Below, in pieces: positions 1-7,517 of a DNA stretch of 64,000 nucleotides (its first letter is position 1; each line of letters begins with the position of its first letter). The notes beneath the pieces are model-generated. The model saw only the letters and a list, made by a program, of their open reading frames with translations, made no database searches and was not told the DNA's origin. Source of the stretch: Gordonia aichiensis NBRC 108223 (GTDB lineage Bacteria; Actinomycetota; Actinomycetes; Mycobacteriales; Mycobacteriaceae); the NCBI RefSeq assembly GCF_000332975.1, contig NZ_BANR01000015.1, forward strand, positions 59,406 to 123,405, given 5' to 3'. A program made the translations under genes and the position numbers.

Positions 1-4
1 CGCG

Positions 5-331
5 TTGATGATCCGCCCACGCCTGGCCGTCGGCCCAGGGCCCGCTCTGACGATCCGCACGTTGGGCGGATCGTATACGTACCCGCACGACCGGATCGAC
101 CGGATTCGCGTACTCAAAATCCGTCGCATCGGGCGACGCAGCGGCCAGCTCGAGATCGACGTCATTCCCGACGACGCTCCCCCGCGCACCCCGAACGATC
201 CGGCGCTGCGTGTGGACACCAAGCTCCACGTCTTCGGCAGATGGGATCTAGGCACCGATCCGAGAGCCGTCGCCGACGCGCTGCAAGCCGCAGGCTTCGA
301 GGTCGACGACGGACTCGAAGGGACACGCTGA
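5..331 (+). CDS. PH domain-containing protein, C-terminal part (Rv0010c-like)
   Basis: The visible 108 residues are the C-terminal part of a small actinobacterial PH-domain (bPH) protein. The N-terminus lies before the window, so the first in-frame start seen is probably not the true start. The protein has a compact beta-rich pattern (LTIRTLGGSYTYPHDRIDRIRV) and ends shortly after an acidic tail. Its position next to the rhomboid gene and ppiA, on the opposite strand to ppiA, matches the place of Rv0010c in mycobacteria. In that family an N-terminal membrane segment usually precedes the PH fold, but this cannot be checked here. The function is unknown. Confidence 0.7.
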   Translation: MMIRPRLAVGPGPALTIRTLGGSYTYPHDRIDRIRVLKIRRIGRRSGQLEIDVIPDDAPPRTPNDPALRVDTKLHVFGRWDLGTDPRAVADALQAAGFEVDDGLEGTR

Positions 332-390
332 GGGTTATCGGTCCCCGGCGGGACGTCGAATTACATGTGTGTCATTCATCCCCACTGTGA

Positions 391-425
391 ATAACCCCTG
401 TGGACAACTTGTCCACAGGGGTTAT
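391..425. repeat. Perfect 35-bp palindrome with two back-to-back DnaA boxes
   Basis: Two 17-bp arms (391-407 and 409-425) are exact reverse complements around a single base at 408. Each arm contains TTGTCCACA or its complement, the actinobacterial DnaA-box consensus. It lies between two convergent genes, about 60 bp after the PH-domain gene stop and 20 bp after the rhomboid gene stop. It could act as a bidirectional terminator, but no clear T-run follows on either side. A DnaA-binding role is the alternative. Confidence 0.75.
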
Positions 426-444
426 CGACGTTCAGGAAAAGGGC

Positions 445-1353
445 TCAGACCAGGCCCGACGCCGAGCTTCCGGCAACCACGCCGAGGCCGATCGCGATGA
501 CGAGAAGCACCACGAGGGCGACCCACCCGACGCGTGAGGCGTTCTGTTGGGTGCGCGACCCACGGTGCAGCACAACACCAGGTAGGTAGATGATCGCCGC
601 GGTTGCGGCGGCACCGAAGACCAGCCCTCCGACGTGGGCTGCCAGCGAGATCCCGGGCATGGTCACCGAGAACACCAGGTTGATGACGATGATCGTGATG
701 ACCCCGGTCGGTGAGACCCTGGCCTTGAGAACCACCACCAGCACCGCGCCCATCAACCCGTAGATGGCACCGGATGCACCCGCGCTGCGGACGTTGCCCG
801 CTTCGAACAGCATCACCGCCGCGCTCCCGCCGAACAGGGCGACGAAGTAGACCATCAGGTATCTGCCCAGGCCGAGTGCGGCTTCGAGATCGCGGCCCAG
901 GATGTAGAGCGAGATCATGTTGAGCGCGATGTGGGCGACGGTGAAGTGGAGAAAACCCGCCGTGAGGAGACGCCAGTACTCGCCGTTCGCGACGTCGGCT
1001 CGGACCAGGTCGCCGTGTTGGAAGAGCGGGGCGAGTCCGGCGTCGAATGATTTCGCCTGGATCACGCACAGCGCGAAGATGACCACGTTCACGGCGATCA
1101 GCGCATAGGTGCCGATCGGTGTTCTCCTGGCGACCACGGGCGAGGACATCGTCTGCGCGCCGACATTCGCCGACGACGCTCGCTGCGTACCGTCGCCGCG
1201 ACGACAGTCGACGCAGTGCTGTCCCACCGCTGCAGGTTGCAGGCACTCCGGACACGCCGACCGCCCGCACCTGCTGCAGGACAGCAAGGTCGGGCGGTCG
1301 GGGTGCCGGTAACAGACCTGAGTGGTGTGCGGCGGTTGCTGCGGTGCGCTCAG
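445..1353 (-). CDS. Rhomboid family intramembrane serine protease
   Basis: Polytopic membrane protease of the rhomboid family. The catalytic serine is in the GASGAIYG motif and the catalytic histidine in AHVGGLVFG near the C-terminus. The oxyanion asparagine segment [11 protein letters not shown] is also present. The N-terminus carries a Cys-rich zinc-binding motif ([14 protein letters not shown]...CVDC) typical of actinobacterial rhomboids. The first ATG/GTG/TTG-type start is TTG at 1287, but this would remove the conserved CYRHPDRPT segment that is encoded in frame just upstream. Reading back, the frame stays open to a CTG at 1353 that overlaps the ppiA stop (CTGA), so the real start is probably there or at another non-canonical codon. 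It is likely co-transcribed with ppiA. Substrates are unknown. Confidence 0.88.
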   Translation of the reverse strand: MSAPQQPPHTTQVCYRHPDRPTLLSCSRCGRSACPECLQPAAVGQHCVDCRRGDGTQRASSANVGAQTMSSPVVARRTPIGTYALIAVNVVIFALCVIQAKSFDAGLAPLFQHGDLVRADVANGEYWRLLTAGFLHFTVAHIALNMISLYILGRDLEAALGLGRYLMVYFVALFGGSAAVMLFEAGNVRSAGASGAIYGLMGAVLVVVLKARVSPTGVITIIVINLVFSVTMPGISLAAHVGGLVFGAAATAAIIYLPGVVLHRGSRTQQNASRVGWVALVVLLVIAIGLGVVAGSSASGLV

Positions 1354-1880
1354 TTGATCTCGATCTTCTCGATGACGACCGGCTCGAGTGGACGGTCGGC
1401 GCGGTCGGTCGACGTCGTCGCGATCGCGTCGACGACCTGCTGTGATGCGGGATCTGTCACCTCGCCGAAGATCGTGTGGCGACGGTTGAGGTGGGGCGTC
1501 GGGCCGACGGTGATGAAGAACTGCGATCCGTTGGTACCCGGGCCTGCGTTGGCCATTGCGAGAAGATACGGGCGGTCGAAGGAGAGCTCCGGGTGGAACT
1601 CGTCCTCGAACCGGTAGCCCGGACCACCACGGCCGGTGCCCGTGGGGTCGCCGCCCTGGATCATGAAGCCCTCGATGACGCGGTGGAACACCGAGCCGTC
1701 GAAGAACGGTCCGGAGTTGCCCCCGGAGGCGTTGGGCTCGGAGTACTCCTTGCTGCCATCGGCGAGGCCGGTGAAGTTGGCAACGGTCTTGGGCGCGTGA
1801 TTTCCGAACAGGTCGACAACGATGTCACCGCGGTTGGTGTGGATGGTCGCGGTCTGCGTTTCAATACTCACGCCCTCCAT
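1350..1880 (-). CDS. ppiA: Peptidyl-prolyl cis-trans isomerase, cyclophilin type
   Basis: Cytoplasmic cyclophilin of 176 residues, the usual size, without a signal peptide. It catalyses cis-trans isomerisation of X-Pro bonds during folding. Core motifs are [14 protein letters not shown] (catalytic Arg region), [10 protein letters not shown] and [11 protein letters not shown]. The ATG at 1880 is preceded by AGGTGG at good spacing. An in-frame GTG at 1871 sits too close to the next purine-rich stretch to be preferred. It lies immediately upstream of the rhomboid gene on the same strand, as in the mycobacterial origin region (Rv0009). Confidence 0.95.
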   Translation of the reverse strand: MEGVSIETQTATIHTNRGDIVVDLFGNHAPKTVANFTGLADGSKEYSEPNASGGNSGPFFDGSVFHRVIEGFMIQGGDPTGTGRGGPGYRFEDEFHPELSFDRPYLLAMANAGPGTNGSQFFITVGPTPHLNRRHTIFGEVTDPASQQVVDAIATTSTDRADRPLEPVVIEKIEIN

Positions 1881-1948
1881 ACAACCACCTCAGCAGCGGT
1901 AGGTGTCAGAAGTGGCATCCGCCCACGGCGAACTGGCACGCTGTGCAC

Positions 1949-2125
1949 ATGCAGAAGAAGCAGGTGCTTGCCGTCGCGGGGGGACTCGCGCTGCTCTCGA
2001 CCCTCACAGCGGTCATCGTCGTCGTGCTGCGCCGCAGCCGACAGGAGCCGCCACCGATCTCGGCCACCGTCCCTCGGATCGACGAGTTGCCACCGAGTGT
2101 CAGTGCTGGTCCCGACGCTCACTAG
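1949..2125 (+). CDS. Small single-pass membrane protein, hypothetical
   Basis: A 58-residue ORF divergent from ppiA. It has a short basic N-terminus (MQKKQ), one hydrophobic segment of about 22 residues (LAVAGGLALLSTLTAVIVVV), a positively charged stop (LRRSRQ) and a short Pro-rich tail. A GTG two codons upstream (1943) is an alternative start. No strong Shine-Dalgarno is seen, so coding status rests on the membrane-protein pattern and high-GC codon use. The function is unknown. Confidence 0.5.
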   Translation: MQKKQVLAVAGGLALLSTLTAVIVVVLRRSRQEPPPISATVPRIDELPPSVSAGPDAH

Positions 2126-2194
2126 GTGCGCGTGGCGGTCGGGTTGTCGGCGGTCCGTGCGGTCCGGACACAGCGGTGCAGGTAATTTGGACCC

Positions 2195-3229
2195 GTGAAC
2201 TCCGACGACACCCGAGCCGACGACGCCGACAGCGAGTCAGGCGTGACCCGAGGATCGGGGTGGTCTGCTCCCGCGTCGAGTGATGATGCACAGGCCACCG
2301 ACAGGCCTGCGCCACCGAGTAGCGGCCGGACTCCGCGCCTGACGTCCGACGTGGCGCCGTCGACGTCCGCTCCGTGGGAACGCGCGAACGGGCCGGGTGC
2401 ACCGCGCCCGACCCCGCCGCCTAGCTCGTCTCGGCCACCCACCGGAAGCGGACCGGCGCCACAGGCCAATCGACCCGCCCCGCCCACCACCGGCCCGCGG
2501 CCGGGATGGCAGGTCGGTCCCCCGTCGCAACGCCAGCCACCACGCGGCACCCAACCCGCGCCCGGCTCCCGGCCCGGGGCAGGCCAACCGACAGGGAGGC
2601 CACCAGTTCAGGGCCCGGGTGGACAACCACCCCGACGGCCTGGAGCCCCGGTACCACCCCCGGGGCGCCGACCACCGCTGGGCACACCGGGCGGTCCTCC
2701 GCCTGCGCGGCCGGGCGATCGCTCCGGCCCGCCCGGCAGGCCCGCATCCCCGCCTCCCACCGAGAAGCTCTCCAGCACAAGCGATCACGCGAAACCCGGT
2801 GAGCGTGTGTTCGTGCCGCCGCGGCGAAGCGAATCCCCTCCCGCGCCACCGCGCGATGGTCGACCGGTGGCCACGGAGGGTAGTTCGTCGGTGCAGGCAT
2901 ACTCGGCTGTGAAAGAGCCGTCGAACCGGCAGGGAATCGGTTCCCGTGTCGAAGACCAGGAGGAGCCCGTGGCCCCGCCTCGGACCGCAACACAGGCGTC
3001 ATCGTCGTCGAAAACAATGAACCGCACAGCGATCTGGGCGTTTGTGTTGTCGCTTCTGGGCATCACGTCGCCGGTCGGCATCTATCTCGGTTACCGCGCT
3101 CGTGACGAGATCGTCTCCCGACGCCAGTACGGGGCCCCGTTTGCGATGGTGGCAATCCGGCTCGGCTGGACGTGGGTGGCAGTCGCGGTAGTCGCGATCC
3201 TCGTATATCTGTTCATCTTCGTGTTCTGA
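2195..3229 (+). CDS. Proline-rich DUF4190-type membrane protein
   Basis: 344 residues. The first 260 or so are a low-complexity Pro/Gly/Ser/Arg-rich cytoplasmic region. The last 70 residues form a two-helix DUF4190-type membrane domain (AIWAFVLSLLGITSPVGIYLGYRARDEI, then a second helix ending VYLFIFVF). Such Pro-rich tails in mycolic-acid bacteria are often disordered protein-interaction regions near the cell envelope, but no role can be assigned here. The GTG start at 2195 is the first in frame after the upstream stop. Several long overlapping ORFs in other frames are produced by the GC-rich repeats and are not genes. Confidence 0.8.
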   Translation: MNSDDTRADDADSESGVTRGSGWSAPASSDDAQATDRPAPPSSGRTPRLTSDVAPSTSAPWERANGPGAPRPTPPPSSSRPPTGSGPAPQANRPAPPTTGPRPGWQVGPPSQRQPPRGTQPAPGSRPGAGQPTGRPPVQGPGGQPPRRPGAPVPPPGRRPPLGTPGGPPPARPGDRSGPPGRPASPPPTEKLSSTSDHAKPGERVFVPPRRSESPPAPPRDGRPVATEGSSSVQAYSAVKEPSNRQGIGSRVEDQEEPVAPPRTATQASSSSKTMNRTAIWAFVLSLLGITSPVGIYLGYRARDEIVSRRQYGAPFAMVAIRLGWTWVAVAVVAILVYLFIFVF

Positions 3230-3397
3230 GTGTTCGTGTTCTGAGTGCTGCTGCGCACCGGACTGCACTGTCGAATCAGCTTCTTGCGAGGGTCGGTGCC
3301 ATCCGGAACGGCGCGTCGGGCGAATACCGTGCGTACTGTCGTCCACGGTCGGCTCTGATCGATGCCCTGCCGACGCCCGACTCCGCGAAGGATCTCC

Positions 3398-4177
3398 ATG
3401 CCGAAGCTCGCCTTTCCGCGTCCACGCTCGCACCGCGAGCGCCGCCGACCTGTCTTCTCTGCGACCAGGACTGCCCGCCGGCTGGCGATTCTGACAGGGT
3501 CGCTCGCCGTCGCGGTCGGCGGTGTTCTCGCCGCTGTCCCACACGCCTCGGCGGCGTCCTGCCCCGACGTCGAGGTGGTGTTCGCGCGAGGCACCTCGGA
3601 GACAGCACCACCCGTCGGATTGACCGGACTGTCGTTTGCGCAGGCGCTGAGGTCACAGCTGCCCGGGAAATCGGTCTCGGTGTACGGCGTCAACTATCCG
3701 GCGAGCAACAACTTCAACAACCGGGTGGCATTCGTCCGCAACGTCGTCGACGGCATCACCACCGCGCAGGACCACATCAAGGCCACCGCGTCGCGCTGCC
3801 CGAAGACAGGCATCGTGCTGGGCGGTTATTCGCAGGGCGGCGCCGTTGCCGCCTATGCGGCGAACAGCGGTATCGCCGTTCCGGCGCGCTATGCCGAATA
3901 CGCCTCCCAGGCTCCCAAGGCGATGCCTGCCGACGTCGAACCCCACGTCAAGGCTGTAGTGCTGTTCGCGCCGCCGTCAGATCGCTGGATTCGTGACATC
4001 GGCGCACCCGAGATGAACGTCGGACCTCGTTATCGCCCCAAGACCGTCACGTACTGCATCGCAGGCGACGTGGTGTGCGACGGCGCGCCCGTCGGTCAGC
4101 CGAACGCGCTGCACGTCCTGTACGGGGTCAACGGCATGAACGTCCAAGCCGCCCAGTACGCGGCAGCACGCCTCTAG
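3398..4177 (+). CDS. Secreted cutinase-family serine esterase
   Basis: Exported alpha/beta-hydrolase of the cutinase family, about 259 residues. The ATG at 3398 follows GAAGGA with good spacing and opens an Arg-rich signal peptide with a hydrophobic core (LAILTGSLAVAVGGVLAAV) and a likely cleavage after ASA. The mature part starts with the family motif CPDVEVVFARGTSE. The nucleophile is in GGYSQGG, and the Asp and His are in CIAGDVVCDG...NALHVLY. Four mature cysteines suit the family's disulphides. It probably acts on lipid esters outside the cell. An in-frame start at 3362 exists but lacks a ribosome-binding site. Confidence 0.93.
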   Translation: MPKLAFPRPRSHRERRRPVFSATRTARRLAILTGSLAVAVGGVLAAVPHASAASCPDVEVVFARGTSETAPPVGLTGLSFAQALRSQLPGKSVSVYGVNYPASNNFNNRVAFVRNVVDGITTAQDHIKATASRCPKTGIVLGGYSQGGAVAAYAANSGIAVPARYAEYASQAPKAMPADVEPHVKAVVLFAPPSDRWIRDIGAPEMNVGPRYRPKTVTYCIAGDVVCDGAPVGQPNALHVLYGVNGMNVQAAQYAAARL

Positions 4178-4599
4178 TCCGTAGTGGCACGCGACGCGGC
4201 CTGTGCAGCGGCGTCGCGTGCCACCTCACGGCCTGCGATCGCGGCCCCGCTGGTGAGCAGTGCGCGCTTCCACGGGACGACACCCTCGATCTCGATCTGA
4301 ATCGACATCGACAGCACCGTGCGGATGAGCACGATGATTCCGAGGATCGCCGCATCCTCGATGGAGGGCTTCGAGGTGATGGTCCGGATCAGATCTGCGG
4401 CCACGAGCACCTCGAGACCGAGCAAAATCGCCGCACCCAGGGTGTTGCGCAGCGTCGAGTACGCAATCTGACCACCCTCGCCTCGGCGCAGCGCCCTCGC
4501 GGCGAGCACCAGCGACATGATGAACCCGAGGACCATCGTCAACGCGCCGATCGCCTCGAACGCCACGGCCACGCCGGTGAAGACATCCTCGGATTTCAT
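4174..4599 (-). CDS. DUF1622 family membrane protein
   Basis: About 141 residues. The ATG at 4599 (MKSEDVFTGVAVAFEAIG) is chosen because the longer upstream reading frame has no membrane-protein character. Three hydrophobic segments and the central RTLR/LGLEVLVAADLIRTI region are typical of DUF1622 proteins. The gene converges on the cutinase gene, and the two stop codons share a CTAG tetranucleotide (4174-4177). The function is unknown. It is the last core-type gene before the accessory island. Confidence 0.85.
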   Translation of the reverse strand: MKSEDVFTGVAVAFEAIGALTMVLGFIMSLVLAARALRRGEGGQIAYSTLRNTLGAAILLGLEVLVAADLIRTITSKPSIEDAAILGIIVLIRTVLSMSIQIEIEGVVPWKRALLTSGAAIAGREVARDAAAQAASRATTD

Positions 4600-4984
4600 G
4601 GGACGAGAGTACGTCGGGACGGCCTGGCTGGGCTGGTTTGAGAATGGAACCGGTCGGCCACGGCACATACAGGCCGCATCTCGGCACACCCGGGAGTTCA
4701 GTGATGTGATTTGGGCATGTTTGGATATGACCTCTGCCAGCAGCCGAGCGTGGTCTTGCTGGGCACTGGCACAGCACTTCCGCCCGCTTGGCACACTGCT
4801 CGACGGCGAGACCGTTGCCCGGCTCGTCCGGCATGGCGAGTCGGTCACCGTCGACTTCAGGCGTGTACAACACGTGGCGACCAGAGTCGGTTTGGCTTCC
4901 GTGAGGAGGACGTTGATGACCCGCAAGGTCGTGGCACGACGCGCTGTGGAGAAACTGTATGACTGAGGCGGCGCTGGTCAAGTA
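4600..4984. other. Island boundary region with possible gene remnant
   Basis: No complete gene is evident in these 385 bases. Plus-strand frame 4753-4966 has coding-like codon use and reads LLDGETVARLVRHGESVTVDF, which recalls the start of STAS-like (DUF4325) domains, but it has no start and stops early. It may be a decayed fragment at the edge of the defence island. The base composition falls sharply right after 4984. Confidence 0.3.
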
Positions 4985-5893
4985 TCAAGGCGATCCTATA
5001 TCCAGCTCACTAATCACTTTTAGTACTTTACGCAGCTCGTGCGGCTCCAGCTTGCTGAGCCTGAACCCCGTCGCGGAAAGACACTCCGCAGCAAGATACG
5101 GATGCGCAAAATCGCTCATGTTCCAATCACTCTTCCTATCCCCCGAGACGAAGATAGCGAGCCGCTTTGCATCATCGGTCGATGCGACTTCCTGCGACTG
5201 TAGAAGACCAAGGAGAAACTCCGTCCAACAGTAAAAATCTCCGAGAGCTTGGCTTCCCTTCGACTTGACATCTGCCCAACCGGGTGGGGTCTTTGTTGCC
5301 AACCTGATATTGGCAACATCGGAGAACAGCTGCCGATCACAAAAGGGAACCTCGACTCCAGCGTCGATCAGTGATGCAAGGACCTCGAGTGTTCGGTTAA
5401 TATTATCTCTAGTACTACCCGGGTTGTATCGCTCCTTGAAATCAGAAACACTTGCCGCGAGAGAGTGTAAATCCTCGGCCGCGATAATTCCCCTGCGATT
5501 CAGCTCAAGCAGCGGCCCGTCCAAATCCTTCGAAAATGCCGACAGCCTACTAGTCAGCTGTTCGAGTTGAGTCTTTGAAAAGGCCTCGTGATTGTTGTAG
5601 TATTCGACATACGATTGTCCCGGAATAATCACCTTGACTTGATCGCCAATCTGGGTCACTACCTCATCTAGTTCTAGCCTCTCTTCGCGGTATCTCTTTA
5701 GACTATTCGTGTCAAATCCAACTATAATGCGCAACTTCGCTAGTTCGACTGTCTGTATTTCCTCCACCGTAGCTGCGAGATCCCCTAAAGCGTCCGGCCG
5801 CCTCTGAACCTCGCGAATATCTTGCATAGACGGACCTGCCGCCAAGCGAGCTAACAAACGCTGCTGAAGGAGCGCGTCATTTTCGCTGACCAT
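4985..5893 (-). CDS. PIN-like (PIN_8/DUF4935-type) domain protein
   Basis: 302 residues from the ATG at 5893, one base after the stop of the DUF262 gene, so translation is probably coupled. The upstream open frame is only antisense-like readthrough. Domain signs are IIVGFDTNSLKRYREE (acidic D61 and N63 of a PIN fold), PGQSYVEYYNNH (a helix holding the next acidic residue) and FVSGDRKSDW near residue 260, which resembles the conserved FVTDDxKxDW end of PIN_8 domains. PIN folds are metal-dependent RNases, so an RNase effector is inferred. The gene is AT-richer than its surroundings, suggesting recent transfer. It is the last gene of the hsdR-DUF262-PIN run. Confidence 0.7.
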   Translation of the reverse strand: MVSENDALLQQRLLARLAAGPSMQDIREVQRRPDALGDLAATVEEIQTVELAKLRIIVGFDTNSLKRYREERLELDEVVTQIGDQVKVIIPGQSYVEYYNNHEAFSKTQLEQLTSRLSAFSKDLDGPLLELNRRGIIAAEDLHSLAASVSDFKERYNPGSTRDNINRTLEVLASLIDAGVEVPFCDRQLFSDVANIRLATKTPPGWADVKSKGSQALGDFYCWTEFLLGLLQSQEVASTDDAKRLAIFVSGDRKSDWNMSDFAHPYLAAECLSATGFRLSKLEPHELRKVLKVISELDIGSP

Positions 5894-5894
5894 G

Positions 5895-7496
5895 TCATTC
5901 AAACCAGATTTCTCCGGCTCGCTGCGCGATCTGTGAACCTTTTGCACGTGCGATCTCAGCATCCCAGACTTGGAGTTCCTCGGACGATACAGCCTCTCCC
6001 TCCACGATGACAGGTCCGAACTTTTCCGCAACGAGGTAAGGAGAAGTCGTCCCATACGGTCGGGATTCAGTCTCCAACAGAATCGAATTTCCAACAGTCC
6101 TCCCGATGCTGTCGAAATCCTCGTCAGAGAATCCGGGCCAGTCGCTGAGACGGTTTTGCCGGATGTAGTGAAGGTAGCCCTCAATTTCTGGCAGTACACT
6201 TGACTGAATGACGGAGAATCTAATTACGCACAAGATGGCGCGATTAAGCCTTCTATTGGCGACCTTTTCCTCGAAGTCATCTTGGTCGGGCCTGAGGGGC
6301 TCAAGTTCTGACAGAGCCGCTTGCCAATCTTGAGTTCGATATATTAGTGATGCTGCTGCTGCAAATCGTGCTTCGATTGCACCCGTGCCGAAAGTGCCGA
6401 CAACAATACGCGGCACTATTAGGCCGACGAGCTTCGCCATGACTAAATTAGCTTCCCTCAGACCTGCTGCAGCCATGAATATCGGGCGCACTGTGGAAAG
6501 TCCCAACAGGTCGATGACCGTCGCAGTCTTTGCAAAGTCGCTTGGAAGATCGTCTGAAGTACCGGCCGGTTCTACCAATGACATGTACAGATCTAGGTTG
6601 CTTTCAAGGAAACTCAGTAGCTCAGTGACCTCATCGTCTTGATACTTCTTGGTCACCAGCTGGTACAGATCTCTAGGAATGACGTAGCCGTGGCGGAGCG
6701 TTAGCGCGTGTCTGATGAATTGCGTAAACTGACCCACTGCGTCCGCACGCTCAAACCTATCCTCCAGTTTTGCCCAGCGCGCATAGACTTGATCACGTGC
6801 CTTCGAACTCGAAACAGAACCTATAATGTAGGCCTTTATCATCTCCGATGGAGTGAGGCTCTTGCCTCGCGCATTTACCACCTCGTAGACCTTGTAAGCG
6901 GAACCCACGTCTTGATTAACAAAGACTGACAGGAATATCTTCTCCGTAAGGAAAGACGCCCACTCTCCTAATCTACGTGGAGACGCTTGTTGAACGTCAG
7001 CGCGGAGCTTAGCTACTAGGAACATCTGGGCTTCCCAGACTGTACCGTCTAGATTCAGGCTCTCGGGCTCATCCGAGTCGATAAGCCTTCTGAAGACTTC
7101 ACTGTCCCTGTCAGCGCTAAGCTGTAGCCGGGGGACGTAGGTGTCGTTCTCATAGTCAGGACCATACAGAACACCATCCCGCATACTGCGCGCGATCAGC
7201 GTCTTTCCCGCATCTAATGCAAGAATTCTAATAGCATTGGCTAGTAGGCTGAGAGATATTGTCCTTTGTTGCCCGTCCACGATGGATAGAACCGCATCTT
7301 CCGTGTTCTCGGTCACTATCATAATCCCCATGAAGTAAGATTCACTCTTACTGTTCGTCGCCAAGTCATTCCAGAAGTCGTCCAGTTCGTGATCAACGCG
7401 CCAACTATAGTTGCGCTGAAAGCGTGGGATCTCAAAGCGACTACTTGCCATTAGCGCTTTCAAATTCGCAGTGTGAGTGGCGAACGCGGTTGGCAT
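5895..7496 (-). CDS. DUF262/DUF1524 protein, GmrSD-like
   Basis: 533 residues. The N-terminal DUF262 (ParB/Srx-like nucleotide-binding) fold shows IPRFQRNYSW (residues 23-32), IVDGQQRT and VYEVVNARGKSLTPSEMIKAYI. The C-terminal part resembles DUF1524: HYIRQNRLSDW fits the HNH pattern H-x-x-x-Q-N with the usual Pro changed to Arg, and GRTVGNSILL fits the GNLxLL motif. Known GmrSD proteins restrict modified phage DNA with a DUF262 NTPase and a DUF1524 nuclease, so a defence role is inferred. It lies 21 bp after hsdR on the same strand and just before the PIN_8 gene. Codon use is AT-richer than in hsdR, so the DUF262-PIN pair probably joined the locus separately. Confidence 0.8.
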   Translation of the reverse strand: MPTAFATHTANLKALMASSRFEIPRFQRNYSWRVDHELDDFWNDLATNSKSESYFMGIMIVTENTEDAVLSIVDGQQRTISLSLLANAIRILALDAGKTLIARSMRDGVLYGPDYENDTYVPRLQLSADRDSEVFRRLIDSDEPESLNLDGTVWEAQMFLVAKLRADVQQASPRRLGEWASFLTEKIFLSVFVNQDVGSAYKVYEVVNARGKSLTPSEMIKAYIIGSVSSSKARDQVYARWAKLEDRFERADAVGQFTQFIRHALTLRHGYVIPRDLYQLVTKKYQDDEVTELLSFLESNLDLYMSLVEPAGTSDDLPSDFAKTATVIDLLGLSTVRPIFMAAAGLREANLVMAKLVGLIVPRIVVGTFGTGAIEARFAAAASLIYRTQDWQAALSELEPLRPDQDDFEEKVANRRLNRAILCVIRFSVIQSSVLPEIEGYLHYIRQNRLSDWPGFSDEDFDSIGRTVGNSILLETESRPYGTTSPYLVAEKFGPVIVEGEAVSSEELQVWDAEIARAKGSQIAQRAGEIWFE

Positions 7497-7517
7497 TCAG
7501 ATGTCTCCTTCCATACT

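Noticed and set aside
2237..3081. Several long minus-strand ORFs opposite the Pro-rich DUF4190 gene
   Set aside because: They are frame shadows of GC-rich Pro/Gly repeats, with no domain, ribosome-binding site or plausible composition.
5260..5280. GACATCTGCC at 5266 as a third tRNA-Ala att fragment
   Set aside because: Only 10 bases match and they lie inside the PIN gene with no further tRNA similarity.
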